Source: Massariosphaeria phaeospora (taxonomy: Eukaryota > Ascomycota > Dothideomycetes > Pleosporales). Taken from it: 64,000 nt of DNA. Below, piece by piece: positions 30,632 through 43,948 of this stretch; the stretch's first letter is position 1, and every line of letters begins with the position of its first letter. A program made the position numbers and the translations under genes. The stretch lies in assembly GCA_011032825.1 (NCBI GenBank), contig JAADJZ010000022.1, forward strand, positions 62,001-126,000, written 5' to 3'. The notes beneath the pieces were generated by a model, which worked only from the letters and a program-made list of their open reading frames with translations, made no database searches and had not been told where the DNA came from.

Positions 30632-33600
30632 ACGTAGATTTCTAGCAAGTTGCTTACCTAAGCGAGTTGCTTACCTGCGCTAAGTTTTCTTTCTACTACT
30701 TACTTTTTTCTTTTTACTACTTTCTTTTTAGCACTTAGTACAAGTTAAAATAGCTTAAATTACTTAGAATTAACTGCTGCATTTAACTTATACGTGCGCT
30801 TATTGTGCTCTAGCTCGCCGCAGCGTTTACAGCGTTTTAAAAGCTAGCTGCTCTAATTACTAGCATTACTACAAGCTTTTTTTTGTTTTTTTTATTACTG
30901 CGCGTTTTAAACGCTCTAAGAGCTATTAAGCGTACGCTTTTTTTAACTATAAAAGTACTTTTCTACTGCATACGCTTTCTTTTGTGCAATTTTTGTTGCA
31001 AAGAAACTTTGTTAGTAGCTTAAAGTTTAGCAACTTAGTTGCGTAGTAGTAGTATAGAAGCTGCTACATACTTTGCACCTTTAAAAAGCTTTGCAAAAGC
31101 ATTAACTATTAAAGTAAAAAGCTATTTACATACTTTTAAATTCTCTTTTAAGTTAGCGTTAATTGCGACTTAAATTGTAAAGTATTGCTTAGAGTTTGAA
31201 ACTGCTAGGAACTATTTTCTACGGTAAGTAACAGTACAGTGCTTGTATACTAAATAAGCTAGTTTACTAGTTAAGCTACTCTACTATTTAAATATATGTA
31301 TTATTTTAACTTTAATACAACGTATTTCTACTAATATAAACTTAATTAAAGCTGCAATTGAAGCTATTGAATTGCGAAAGCTTAGCGCATTTTTTAGCTA
31401 CTACGAAGTTGCAAAAATACATAAAGTTAATCAAATAACGTTGTTGCGAAAATACTAAAGTAGATTATAGTTTTATGCAGCTACTATACAACAACAGCAA
31501 TTACTTAATTTACAACAAAAAAAATACTTGTACAATACATAAAAAAATGCACAAAGCAAAGCTTACTACTTATACGCAGAATAGTAAAGAATTTTGCAAG
31601 TGCAGTTGCAAAATAAAACGCGTTAAACGTATAAGTTACTTAGTTTCTACATTACTATTAAGTTAACTTTACTACTAAATAAAGCGCTAGAATTAATTGC
31701 AATTGTAACTAAGCTAACTTATATAAGAAATACAACTTATACTTTTAAATACTACACGCGAAAATTTAAAAGTACAACGTTAAGCTGCGTAATATCTACA
31801 ATATAAATAAAAAAGCTTTTTCGTTAGCATTACAACACGCTTAAAACGTGTTTTTTAAAGCTATTTAGCAAGCAAAGTTGCGTACCGCAGCTATTTAAAA
31901 TAGTAATAGAAAATAGATTACGCTTTTAGCTTGCGTTTGTAGTAATAGAAAAGCGCTGCCGCTTACTTTTATCTATAAAAGAAAAACTAGGTTACAATTA
32001 AGCTAGGTAAACAACGTTAAAGCTAGAAAACACTAAGTTTTTCTAGCTAATTTAACTTTAAAATAAACTAGTAACGATATTAGATTAGCATAGCTTAAGC
32101 AAGTGTTTAAGCAATACACGAAGCAAAAAGTGCAATAGCAATAGCGCTTTTTTATTTTTAACAGCTACGGTAGCTACTTTACGCGCGATTTTATAAACTT
32201 TTGCAATACTAATAAAATTTTATTATGTATTTTTTTTTTAACGCACACGTTACAGCTGCTTAATGTAGTATTGTTTTTTTCTTTTTTAAATTACTACTTG
32301 CAGAAACTTAAGTACTATTTCTACTACTTACAAGACCTAGTAGGCGTTAAAAAAAGTAACTTTTTCTTAATATTATAGGCAGCATAGAAGCGTACAATGC
32401 AGCTTAAGCTTATTAGAAAAAGTTTTAAAGCTACAAGCGTGTAGCTAATAAATGCAAAATTTGTACTAAAACGCTTTAACGCTACTACTTTAAAGCAAAA
32501 TAAAAATCTAAAATTGCAAAAGCTAAATAATAGAAATACATAGAGTAATTTACAAAAAATTCTAGACGCTGCGATTACAAATAAAGCAAAAGCTAAAAGC
32601 AAACGTGTTGCTACTGCATTACAATTTTTACAAGTTTAAAATAAGCTTTTTTACTACAAAAACAATAGCTTTTGCGCTACTTTTACTACTAAAAAGAAGT
32701 ACTAAAAGAAAAGTAAAGTTCTTAACTTGTAGTAGCGTAAGAAGTACTACGGTAGCGCTGTTATGTAGAGTTTTTGCAAAATCAAAAAAGCGCGCGCGCG
32801 CAAGATAATCAAATAACGCAACAAAAAAAAGCAACAACTCTAAAAAAGTAAAGCAAAAAAGCTCAAAGCAGCAGCTACACTGTATAAAAAAAAATAGCAA
32901 AAAAAGCAAAAGCGCTACAACAAATAGCAACAAAGTAGCGTAAAAAAAATTAGCAAAGCAAAAGCTGTGCAGCTCGCTGCTGCGCGCGCACTTAAATAAT
33001 AGCAACAACATTTTGCAACTTTACAAAAATCTCGCAATACACTTAAAAACAGTAATTAATTAGCTTTACAAAACGCGGTATTAAAATCTACAAAAAAGCG
33101 TTGTATTGTAGGTACTAGAAGTAGTACTAACGCTGCATTGCCGTAGCCGTAGCTTTTACTCAAAATTACGTTGCGCAGTTGCACTATTAAAGTTCTACGC
33201 AAATATAAATAATAAAAGTTGTTGTATATACCTATTGCAATTACTTTACTAAAGAATTTTGCAATAATACGTTTTGTATGTAGCTCTACAGCTTTATTTG
33301 TGCGCGCTTTAATTTTAGTTAAAGTAGCTTAACTAGTAAACTAGTTTGTTTAGTGCATAAGCACTATAGAGTGCAAAGCTACACGTTAAGCTTCAAAATT
33401 ACTACTTCTAAGTTGAATAGAACTAATCTAGCACTTTAAAACTTTTTTTAGATATTAGTTTTTGTAATAAAAGCGTTGTAAGCGCTAATAAAGTATAGCA
33501 AAAACTTAAGTTTAGTAATGTAGTTAATGCAATTGCGTATTAGATTCTTAGCTTAGCAGTCGTACGCTTTTTTTAAAAGCGCAAAATAGCTAATATTAAA

Positions 33601-34638
33601 AAGCTGTAAAAAGTGCTACGAGTAAAAAAGTATATAAAAAGTAATAATACTGTTATTTATGTAGTACTGCTAGAAAAGAAATAAGTTATAGCTTTTATAG
33701 CCGTTAATAAAAAGTAAACGTACTATTTTAATAGTACGTTTTTTTGTATAAGCGTTAAAGTGCTTTAACTACTTTAAACTTAGCTTGTTATTTGTCTAGC
33801 TGTTTTTAGAAACTGCGATAACCTAGTTGCAAAGTAAGCTATTCTTTTTGTACTAAGCAAAAAAGTAGTTTTTGCTCTAAAAAATAATAAAAAGTAGAAT
33901 AGCTTACTTTATTGCGTTAACGCTTTGCACTACTATTGTTTACTTTTTGTTACTCTACTATACTATCTTTAGCTATTTTTAACGCTTTAAGCTAGTAATT
34001 ACTATACTTGTTAAAATCTAGTTTATTATAAAGCTTGTTTTATTAAACTTGTAGGTATTCTTGTTTACTACGTTGTACTTAGCTTTTATATTTGTTACAA
34101 GCCTAAACTAGTTAGCTACAAGTTTAAATTCTTTACAAAGAGCTTTTTTATAGTTGTACTTTTAATTAAACTTAATCTAAAGCTTAAAGTAACGCTTAAG
34201 AAACAACGTAACTTAGTTTTTTTTAACTAGTAGCTAGCTTCGCGCTGCGAGTAGTAGATTAGCTTTATTCTTTAAATTAGTAAGCTTAAGTAGAAAGCTT
34301 CGCGCGTTAAAGTTAATAGCATACTTTTTAATTACTATGTCTTTTGTTAAAAAAAGTTTTATTAAGTTAAGTATGCAATTGCGTTGTAAAAGTTTTTTAG
34401 CAAGCTAATTGCTATGTGTTTTTTAAAAAACGTTGTAGATTAATGTAGTACGTTGCTAAAAAAGTGTTGCGTTGCGTTAAATAGCCTAAATCGCAAGCTA
34501 TATTTAGCTTTTGTTTGAAGCGCGTAGCGCGTTGTGTAGTTAAGCTTTTGCATAGTAAAAAAAAAAAGTAAGTATTAGTAAAAAGCTTAGCGCAAGTAAG
34601 CAACTTGCCTAGGTAAGTAACTTGCTAGAAATCTACGT
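30632..34638 (-). mobile_element. RIP-decayed relative of the intact transposon, split by a second element
   Basis: TA at 30630-30631 and 34639-34640 flanks it. Both ends begin ACGTAGATTTCTAGCAAGT, and the TIRs contain two AAGYGAGTTGCTTACCT-type units. Without the insertion 31237-33366 its length is about 1.88 kb. Minus-strand homology to the transposase is decayed. Confidence 0.8.
31237..33366 (+). mobile_element. RIP-decayed pogo-type element (2130 bp) nested in 30632-34638
   Basis: TA at 31235-31236 and 33367-33368 flanks it. The ends begin YAGTGCTTRTRYACTAAA instead of ACGTA, so it is a different subfamily. The plus strand from 31348 still reads a pogo/psq-type helix-turn-helix: IKAAIEAIELRKLSAFFSYY, then EVAKIHKVNQ. 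Frames at 31475-31666 and on the minus strand at 32628-33011 are decayed or antisense stretches, not genes. Confidence 0.75.
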
Positions 34639-35399
34639 TACAACTAAAAAGCAAACAATTGTCTAATATATTTTTAACTTTAATTTGCAAGAATTTGCGC
34701 TTCGGCTGTTTAAAGTAGAAAATATAGAAAATAAACTAGTAGCTGCGCAAAGTAAAAAGCTAGTAGGTAAAAACTAAGCTAAGAGATTTGTAACGCGTTT
34801 AAGCGAGCTTAAAATAGCTTTTTATTAAGCAAAGAACTAGCAAAGATTATAATAAAAAAATTCTAAAGTTAGTAGCGCGTAGTTTAAGCTTGTTAAGAAT
34901 ACTAAAGCTAAGTACAACGTTTACAACAATAACGTGCACAACTTTAACAAAACTAGCTTTTAAATAAGCGTAATTAAGTTAATAAAAGTTGTTTCAAGTT
35001 TAAAAAAACGCGTAAGATCTAATTTTATCTAGCTAGGCAATTGCGAGTAGGTTATACTAATCTAAAGCATTTGCGCTGCTAAGTACGCAATCTTGCTTTT
35101 TATTATCTACAAAAAACGCGTTTACTTTTTAGCGTAGTACAAAAAAGCAAATATACTACGCAATTAAAAGCTCTTAGTTTTTAAAAATAACTAAACTAAC
35201 AACGCGCTTAGTTTAGAGTAGTTAAAGCACTTTAACGCGTATACAAAAACGCGCTAAGTAAAAGTATACTAGCTACTTATTTTAAACAGCTATAAACGCT
35301 ACTTTAACTAGAATTTCAAAAACTACTACTTTAAAAATAAGATTTTAACTTTTTGTATGCTACTTTACTTACGCTAGCAAATAAGTAGAAAGTACTTAT

Positions 35400-35874
35400 T
35401 AATAGGTATAGGTTAAGTTATAAGTTGCATAAACTTTAGGTTAAAATTAAGTTATAGTTACTTTAGTGTAGGTAGAAGTTAAGTTAGAGTTATTAAAGCG
35501 TTAGGTTATAGTTTAGTTAAAGTTAAGTTAAAAATTACATTTAAGTTATAAAGTTATGTATTAGCTTAGAAAGTTACTAGAATTTGTTAAGTTATTACAG
35601 CTAGTTATTACATTTAAAAACGCGCAAATAGTATTTACAAAGTTTTGTTACTACAGCTACTATTTACGTACAAAAACATAAGTAAAGTAAAAAAAATTGT
35701 ATAATTACAAATATTAATTATAGTAGCGTAAAAGTTAAGCGCGCTTTTATAGCAAAAGTAGCGAGTTTTTTATTTCTAAATTATAATTTAATAGAGTTAT
35801 TCTTAATTGTAAAGGCCTAGATGTAAGCTTAGATATAAGCTTAAATAACAAGCTAAGTATAAACCTAGATATTA
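35400..35874. repeat. AAGTTA-rich repeat and AT-rich filler
   Basis: 35400-35560 holds repeated GGTTAAGTTA/AAGTTAGAGTT motifs related to 21440-21760. The remaining AT-rich sequence up to the TA at 35873-35874 was not assigned to any element. Confidence 0.45.
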
Positions 35875-37553
35875 ACGTACTTTACAAGTTAGTAAATTAC
35901 ATAAGTTTGTAAATTACTTTTGCTAAGCTTCTACTAACTCTACCTATGTACGCAATGCTTTAACAACAATACTAAATAGAACTTTCTACAAAACGTTAGA
36001 TACAAACTGCTTTTTAAGCTTTTAAACAAAATGCAACACTTTTTTAGCAACGCGCTGCAGCTATCTACAAAGTTGCTTAATTAATACTAAGCTACTAACG
36101 CGTAGAATAGACTTTACAAGCAAATTGCTAGCCTAAATTAAAAAATCTAACAAAAACTAAAGAAAGCGTAGTTGTTAAGTATATACTTAAGCTTATATCG
36201 CGCGAATTTTTTTCTAAGCTCGCAGCTGTAGCTAATATAACTAATTTCTTGCGCGCAAAGCGCAACCTAAGCTAGGTTAGCTTAAACTAGTCTAGTACGT
36301 AAGTTATGCACTACTTTAAGTTTACAATAAAGTTTAATCGCAAGTACAACTACAAAAAAGCGCTTTGCGAAAATTTTAAAGTTATTTAGAGCTAGTATTG
36401 CCTAGTAGCTAATATAAAAGCTAAGTATAGTATCTAGAATGTAAATACGTACAACTTTAACAAAACAAGCTTTATAATAAGCTAGATATTAACTAAAGCA
36501 GTTGTTATAGCTTTAGAGAAACGAGAATAGCTAAAGGCAATATAGCAAAGCAATAGAAAGTAAACAACAGTTATCTAAAGCATTAACGCAATAAAGTAAG
36601 CTATTGTACTTTTTATTATTTTTAAAAGCTACTACTACTTCTTTGCTTAGTACAAAAAGAATAACTTGCTTTAAAACTAAGTTATTGCAGTTTCTAAAAA
36701 CAGCTAGACAACAAATAAACTTAGTTTTAAATAGTTAAAGCACTTTAATAAGTATACAAAGAAAAAAGTAGTTAGCAGCTACTAACTACTCGCAATTAAC
36801 AGCTATAAAAGCTACAACTCGCTTAAATTCTAGCAATACTATAAAAAAAACAAAATTATTACTATTTATATGCTTTTGCACTTATTGCACTTTTTACAGC
36901 TTTTTAATATAAGTTGTTTTGCTTTTTTTTAAAAAGCGTATAAGCGCTAAGCTAAAGATTTTATACGCAACTAAATTACTTACATTACAAAACTTAAGTT
37001 TTTACTATACTTTATACGCGATTACAATGCTGCAATTACTTTTAGTAATATTTAAAAAAAGTTTTAAAGCGCTAGATTAGTTTTATTTAATTTAAAACAA
37101 GTTATAATAGCTTTTAACGTCTAGTTACATACTCTATTACTACTACTACTTATTAACAACGAGCCTTAGCAGTTGCAAACTTTTAGCAATACTTTTAAAC
37201 TAGAGTTACAATTAACGCTTGTAAAAGCAAGAATTTAAAAGCATATAAATAGCTTACTAACGTTTATAGTAAAAGCTTTTAAAAAAGTTTTAAAAAAAGT
37301 AGCAATTATTGCGCACAAGCTAGTGTTAGCGCAAAAAAAATTCGCAAAGCTTTAAGTAGCAAATAAAGCTGCTACGCAGCGAAAAGTGCATAAAAGAAAG
37401 CAAGTTTAAGCAAAAAAAACTTTAATAGTTAAAAACAAAGCTTGTTTAACTGCTCTACAAAAGTTTAAAACGCGTAGTAATAAAAAAAAGCTAAAAACGC
37501 AAGTGCGCGCTAGAGTAAGTAAACTATATTAAAAGCGCTGCAAGTAGTGCAAT
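35875..37553 (+). mobile_element. RIP-decayed relative of the intact transposon, right end missing
   Basis: TA at 35873-35874 is followed by ACGTACTTTACAAGTTAG. The sequence matches the copy at 26237 almost throughout, up to GTGCAATT at about 37553. The last ~190 bp, including the right TIR, are absent and replaced by unrelated AT-rich DNA. Confidence 0.78.
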
Positions 37554-40500
37554 TTGTAAAGCCAAGTAGCTTTACGTGTTTGTTTTCTTTCGATTAATAG
37601 CTACTATAGGCTATAACGGGCTAGACTAGTTCTTTGCAAAGCTTTTAAAAGTACCTCGCATTTAATTGCTACTAAAACAGCAATTCGTTTCTTTTACACG
37701 AATATATTATCTTTATTACTATACTATTAATCTATTTTAAGTGTTATTAAACCTACGATCGAAGGCAGTTTTACATTCAAATTGCTTTATTAAAATACTT
37801 TTAATAGACTAATTACCTCGTCTACAATATCTAGTCTATTAAACAATTAAGCTACGTTGCTTTTAGAATACTTAAATAAAAGTTTTATTATGCAACTAAG
37901 CACTTCTCAACTTCTAGTCGTAGATAAAATCAAATAAAATAAAAATGCTAATAAAGAAGTTTAGATTAGTAATAGTGCTAACGTTTTAAGGCGTAGTTGC
38001 GCTTCTAGCGTAAAACTAAACTAGAATAACCTAGTTCGCTTTAAAAGAAATTCTAACACTTTACTTTTAAACAATAAAAATAACAACGCACTATCGAAGC
38101 TCTCTACGAAGCGAGCTTTTAACAAGCTAAAAACTTAGTAGCAGAATAAGCAAAACTGTATAGAACTTATTTGCTTCAAAGCGTTAAAAGCTCTATACTA
38201 GAACAGAAACAAAACGGCGCTTGCTAAAGCTACTAGGCAACTAGTTGTGCTAGTACTCGCTTGAACTATTTTTAACTAGGTTAATTTGCTTCGCTCTAAG
38301 CTACTGCACTGCTATTCGAAGAAAAATTGCGTAGACTACAACTAATAGGTTTGCAATTGCAAAAGCTACTACACAAAAAGCTCTAACTTCTTTAGCAAAT
38401 TTTAAAAAGTTTTTTTTAAGTTAACGTACGTTACTAAAAACTTTCGTACGCTCTAAAAAACCTATAAAATTTATAAAAAATTGCGATTCTCTTTATAGTC
38501 CTCTACTTGGGCATTGCTTGAAAAACAAATGTTAAGTGCTTTAGGCACTTTTAAAGAACGTAAGTAGTAAGTATACAATTTTATTAAAGCTTTACGTTAA
38601 AAGCTATTTTAAACTTTTTCTAACTTACTTTTACTTTTTTAACTTTTTTAAACTAAGATTAACTAAACAAGCTTATTTAGCATAGTAGCAAACTTTATCG
38701 CAGCACTTTTTAAAAAAGTAAAAAAGCAACTACGTTACTTTTCGCTGCAAAGTTGCACTACTTTCTACTAAGTAAAGCAAAAAGCTAATTAAATCTATTA
38801 TAACTTCTAATAGAATAGCAAGATCTAAAAGAAAACTAAAAAAAACAAAAAGCAAACCGCGTCGCTAATAGAACATAGATTAACTTATTCTAATGCCAAA
38901 TAGCACAAAAAGAAACGCAACAGCTGCTTTAAGCCTAAAAGAAGTAATAACAAAAAAAACAAAAGCTTTAACAAGCTAGTTTGCTACGCATGTAACAAAC
39001 TAGGCTATTTTGTTTTTACTTACTCTAACAAAGCAAAGAAAAACGGTTACTTTAAGAAAAAAAAAGAAAAAAGCAAAAGCTTAAAAAATTAGCTTTTTAC
39101 TTTGTAGCCTATATTAACTTGTTATAGTTAAAAAAAGTAAGCACTTTTTGTAAAATGCTAACGAGCAAGAACCTAACGTTTCTTACCGCGTTAGCGAAGA
39201 TTAAGAGTTCAAAAAACTTAAAAGCAATTGTAAATAGTAGAGCTTATTTTAATATTCTTTTAGCTATCGTAGCGAAAGAATAAAATCTAGTACTTAAACT
39301 AATTTCTAATATTCTTTTTATATTGCTAAGTAAATTAGGTTATACTATTTATAGTTGTACTATAGCAAAAGTTTGCATTACAAACTCTAAAGGCAAAGTA
39401 CAAACCTATAGAATTTTCTTTGTAGTAGCTAATTTTAAAAAGCTTCTAATGTATCTCAAACTCTTTTGAATAGATTAGTTTTAGCTAAAATTAAACTATT
39501 CGCGTCGCCGCATGCTCTTTAGGAGCATAAAAAACCTAAATAAACTAAACTATGCCAAAGTAGCTATAAAAAACGCAGCAAAGTTTGCTTAAACTTGAAA
39601 TAGTTTTAAAGCAAAGCTTTATGTCTGTGCGATTAGTACACTTTTTAAAGCAAGCAACTAAAAAAAGAAAAGCTTTAGTTTGCAACTTAAATATTAGAAG
39701 TACTAAAACGTAGCGAGCTCTAATAGCTCGTTAGTAATAGCGTTTTATAGAAAGCAGAATCTTGCGATTAAACTCTAGCTTAGTACAACTCTTTTGCATT
39801 AACTTTTGTACAACATGTTAATAGTAAAATTAAAGCACTTTTGCAAATACGTAAACAAGTACTTTAATAAAAAATAAATAAAGCGCTTAAAGTTTTCAGC
39901 TAGTGCGCTAATTCTTTTTGCAAAGAAAAAAACAGCACTTTAAAACTTTGCGTTAACTATAAAGTCCTTAACAAAATTACAATTAAAAATCGTTATTTTT
40001 TGCCTTTTATTGCAGAGTTCTTGAAGAGGTTAGCTAAAGCAAAAGTTTATACTAAGCTTAACATCCGTAAAGCCTATTACAGAATCTAAATTAAAAAAAC
40101 AACAAATAGAAAATAGCTTTTAGACTTCGATATAGCTATTTTGAGTACTTTGTTATGCTATTTAGTTTTACGAATGCTTTTGCAGCATTCTAGGCCTACA
40201 TTAACTAAGCTTTTGCTAAGTTAGTTAACGTAACTTGCATTGTATACTTTAACAACATTCTAGTGTTTTCTAACATAAAAAAAGCCTATGTAAGCTAGGT
40301 TAAAAAAGTTCTTTAACGTTTGCGTAAAGCAAAGCTATACTTAAAGCTTAGCAAGTGCGAGTAGCATACATAGTAAACGAAGTACCTAAGTTACATTGTA
40401 TACTTAGAAAAAGTTAAAATTAACTTAGAACAAACTAAAACGATTTAGGAGTAGCTAATGCCGAATACGATTTAAAATATTCAAGTATTTATAAGCTTTA

Positions 40501-41650
40501 TAAACTATTATTAGCGCTTTATTACTAAGTTCTTTAAGCTTGCTCTACTATTAACCAAACTAACTTAGAAAAAGCTAGAAGCAGCTCGAAGCAAGCACGC
40601 CTAAAGAAAAAAAAAAAGCTAGCGAATTAACTTTAAAACTAAAGCTAAGAAAGCGTTTAGAAAATTTAAAAGTGCTTTTTTTAATATTTCTATTCTAGCT
40701 TATTATAAAGCAGAATAGTTTACAAAGCTCAAAACTAACGCTTCTAAAAGCGCTATTAGTAGAATTCTAAGCTAGAAAGTTTTTAATAGTAAAAATAGCA
40801 AAAAAAGTGCTTATTAGCGCTCAATTGGTTTCTTCTTGCAAAAAATAAACAAGACGAAGTACAATTACAATACTTATAATAAAAAGTTGTTAGCAATTAA
40901 CAAAAGTTTGTTACACTTTTACTATTTTTTTTTAAGCATTCTGTTTAATCTCTATACAATCTACAATAACCTACGATAGTTTATAAAAACAAAAACTCTA
41001 AATTATTATAAAGTTCGCGCTTACAAAAAGTTAACAAAGTACAACTTCGATATAATTTATCAACTTAAAAAGACAAATCTAGCTAATAGCTTTTTCTAAC
41101 GACTAGACTACATAAAGAAAGCCTATGCTTTTGCGCAGAAAAGTAATAAAATCTACGTAGATTTATTACGAGCTTTAATAACTCGTAGTGTTTATAGTAA
41201 GCCCGTTCTAGTAGCAGCAATTACAAAATTAGCTAGCTAACTTGCAAAAAAACTAAGCCTGCTAACTTTTTGAAAGAAAATAAAAGCTTTGAACTTAAAA
41301 ATGCACATTAGAGAAGAACTAACTTAAGTACTCTAGCTTAGGCTCTTAGAGAATAAAGTTCTTTTAAGTAATTTAGCAAGCAATTTTGCAAACTCTTTAG
41401 ACTTAGACTTAGACTTTAACTTAGAAAACGAGTTTAAACTAGTAAAGCCTATAGTAGTTTAAAATAAACTAGAGCTAGCTATAACGAAGTAGTTAAATAA
41501 AATTTACTTCGTTACAACAAAAAAGAAAGCAAAAGCTTTCTAGAAATGTTACGACAGCTCGATAGCTAGTTACTTCGGCGTTAAGAAAACTTTAGAAAAA
41601 GTAAAACGCTAATACGGTAGAAAAGCATAAAAAAAACGTTAAAACAGTAC
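37554..41650 (+). mobile_element. RIP-decayed Ty3/Gypsy retrotransposon (family 1), truncated at its right side
   Basis: Decayed gag-pol is read in pieces on the plus strand. A nucleocapsid-type zinc knuckle at about 38982-39026 reads CYACNKLGYFVFTY, with the expected His and last Cys both changed to Tyr. Reverse transcriptase pieces at about 39915-40480 read LCVNYKVLNKI, then YFNNILVFSN in place of Y-x-DD at 40245. RNase H-like sequence follows near 40530-40900. An integrase zinc-binding remnant (KCYDSSIASYFGVKKTLEKV) lies near 41546-41605. The right side stops at the transposon at 41653. LTRs and the true left end were not located, so 37554 is only the limit of the preceding element. Confidence 0.65.
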
Positions 41651-41652
41651 TA

Positions 41653-43514
41653 ACGTACTTTACGGGCTCGCTGGATATACGAGTTCGCCGATACTTTTGC
41701 TAAGCTTTTACTAACTCTACCTATGTACACAATGCTTTACAACAACACTAGATAAAGCTTTCTAATAAACGTTAAATACAAACTGCTCTTTAAGTTTTTA
41801 AACAAAATGCAATACTTTTTTTGCAACGCGCTGCAGCTATCTATAACGTCTCTTAAGCAACACTAAGCAATTAACGCGCTAAACAGCCTTTACAAGCAGA
41901 TTACAAGCTTAAATTAATAAATTTAACAAAAACTAAAAAGAGCGTAGTTGTTGAGTATATACTTAAGCTTATTACGCGCAGATTTTCTTTTAAGCTCGTA
42001 GCTGTAGCTAATATAGCCAATTCCTTGCGCGCAAAGCGCAATCTAGGCTAGGTTAGCTTAAACTAGCTTAGTACGTAAGTTAAGCACTGCTTTAAGTTTA
42101 CAATAAAGTTCAATTGCAAGTACAATTATAAAAAAGCGCTTTGCAAAGACTTAAAAGTTATTTAGAGCTAGTTTAGCCTAGTAGCTAACATCAAAGCTAA
42201 GTACGGCATCTAGAATAAAGATACGTACAACTTTAACAAAACAAGCTTTATAATAGGCTAGATAACAACTAAAGCAGTTGTTACAACTTTAGAGAAACGA
42301 GAACGGCTAAAGGCAATACAGCAAGGCAATAGAAAATAAACAACAGTTATTCAAAGCATTAACGCAACAAAGTAGGCTATTTTACTTTTTATTATTTTTA
42401 AAAGCTGCTATTACTTCTTTGCTTAGTACAAAAAAGAGAATCTACTTTAAAACTAGGTTATTGTAGTTTCTAAGAACGGCTAGACAACAAATAAGCTTAG
42501 CTTGCAGTAGTTAAAGCACTTTAATAAGCATACAAAGAAAAGAGTAGTTAGTGCTTATTAACTACTCGCAATTAACGGCTATAAGAGCTATAACTCGCTC
42601 GCATTCTAGCAATACTACAAAGAGAACAAGATTATTACTATTTATATGCTTTTGCACTTATCGCACCTTTTGCAGCCTTTTAATATAGGTTGTTTTGCTT
42701 TTTTAAAAAAAGCGTACAAGCGCTAAGCTAAAGATTTTATGCGCAACTAAATTACTTACATTACAAAACTTAAGTTTCTACTATGCTTTATACGCGCCTA
42801 TAATGCAGCAATTACTTTTAGTAATATTCAAGAAAAGTTTCGAGGCGCTAGATTAGTTCTATTTAACTTAAAACAGGTTATAACAGCTTTTGACGTTTGG
42901 TTGCGTACTTTATTACTACTACTGTCTATTAACAACGAGCCCTAGCAGTTGCAAACTCTAAGCAATACTTTTAAACTAAACTCGCAATTAACGCTTGTAA
43001 AAGCAAGAATTTAGAGGCATATAAATAGCTTACTAACGTTTATAGTAAAAGCCTTTAAAAAAGTTTTAAAAAAAGCAGCTATTATTGCGCACAAGCTAGT
43101 GTTAGCGCAAAAGAAAATCGCAAAGCTTTAAGTAGCAAATAAAGCTGCTACGCAACGTAGATCGCATAAAAGAAAGCAGGTTTAAGCAAAAAAAATTTTG
43201 ATAGTTGAAAATAAAGCTTGTTTAACTGCTCTAAAAGAGTTTAAAGCGCGTAGTAATAAAAAAAAGCTAAAGACGCAAGTGCGCGCTAAAGTAGGTAAAC
43301 TATTTTAAAAGTAGTGTAAATAGTGTAGTTAAACTAAGCATAACGCACGTACGTGTAAGCAAGTAGCAAAAGTAAACTTTAAATAATATTTTAAGTTAAA
43401 TTGCTTTATATAGAGCTAAAGTAAGCTGTTTTGCGCTAGAATAGAGTAGTTTTGGTAGAAGCTTGGCAAAAGTGTTCGGCGAACTCGTGTATCCGGCGAG
43501 CCCGTAAAGTACGT
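41653..43514 (+). mobile_element. RIP-decayed relative of the intact transposon (1862 bp)
   Basis: TA at 41651-41652 and 43515-43516 flanks it. Both ends begin ACGTACTTTACGGGCTCG and share CGGGCTCGCYGGATAYA units. The plus strand aligns with the intact transposase along its length, but stops are frequent. The two flanks belong to different repeats (Gypsy on the left, pogo-type on the right). Confidence 0.82.
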
Positions 43515-43516
43515 TA

Positions 43517-43689
43517 ATAGCTTTAGAATTAGCTAGAATTATAAGCTTTAAGAGCAAGCTAAAGTTTTTCTTCGTGTTAGTGTAATAACGCGTTAGTTAG
43601 TTGAAACATATCGCGTTGATAGAGAAAGTAGTAGTCTTGGCAAATTTTGTTAAGTTTACTAGTTTGTTGAGTTCGCTAGTGCTTTACGT
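43517..43689 (-). mobile_element. Right-end fragment of a pogo-type element
   Basis: It matches the last ~185 bp of the 19827-22010 element (from AATAGCTTTRGAATTAGC to GCTTTACGT). It is followed by TA at 43690-43691. The left part is absent because the neighbouring transposon abuts. Confidence 0.7.
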
Positions 43690-43691
43690 TA

Positions 43692-43948
43692 TCAAAGAAA
43701 GCGCGTAGTAAAAAAAGTTAAAAAAGAGTACAACTAGCTCTACGGCGCTGTAAAAACTATAGTAATACAAAGCACAATGCCTAAACTTACTAAAAAAATA
43801 CAAAAAAAGCTTTTAAATCTAAAGCTAGCACGACGTACGCAGGTTCCTTGTTTGATAGCAATTAATTTAATGTTCTTTGAGATAAGTTGGTTGTGCCAAG
43901 ATATTTTGTTGAGTTTACTAGTTTGTTAAGTTCGCTAGTACTTTACGT
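43692..43948 (+). mobile_element. Inverted left-end fragment of a pogo-type element
   Basis: The reverse complement matches the left part of elements 17955 and 19827 (AAGCGCGTAGTAAAAA through TTGTGCCAAGATATTTTG). It ends ACTTTACGT with TA at 43949-43950, where Gypsy sequence resumes. Confidence 0.7.

Larger units (their letters stand above)
30353..35395 (+). mobile_element. RIP-decayed pogo-type element interrupted by a nested pair
   Basis: TA at 30351-30352 is followed by ACGTATTCC and two units of type ATCATCGAGCTAGTCAC at a 17-bp period. Its sequence resumes at 34641, where the plus strand matches the reverse complement of 9890-9960 (CAATTGTYTAATAT, GCAAGAATTTGCGCTTC). It breaks off near 35395 against an AAGTTA-rich stretch. 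It begins only about 110 bp after the stop codon of the TMEM135-like gene. Confidence 0.6.

Noticed and set aside
32324..33011. Minus-strand frames of 92 and 127 codons inside the AT-rich block
   Set aside because: Leu/Phe-rich antisense readings of a decayed transposon on the plus strand.
37554..37930. 5' LTR of the family-1 Gypsy element
   Set aside because: No second copy of this stretch was found on the right side, because that side is truncated, so LTR identity cannot be shown.
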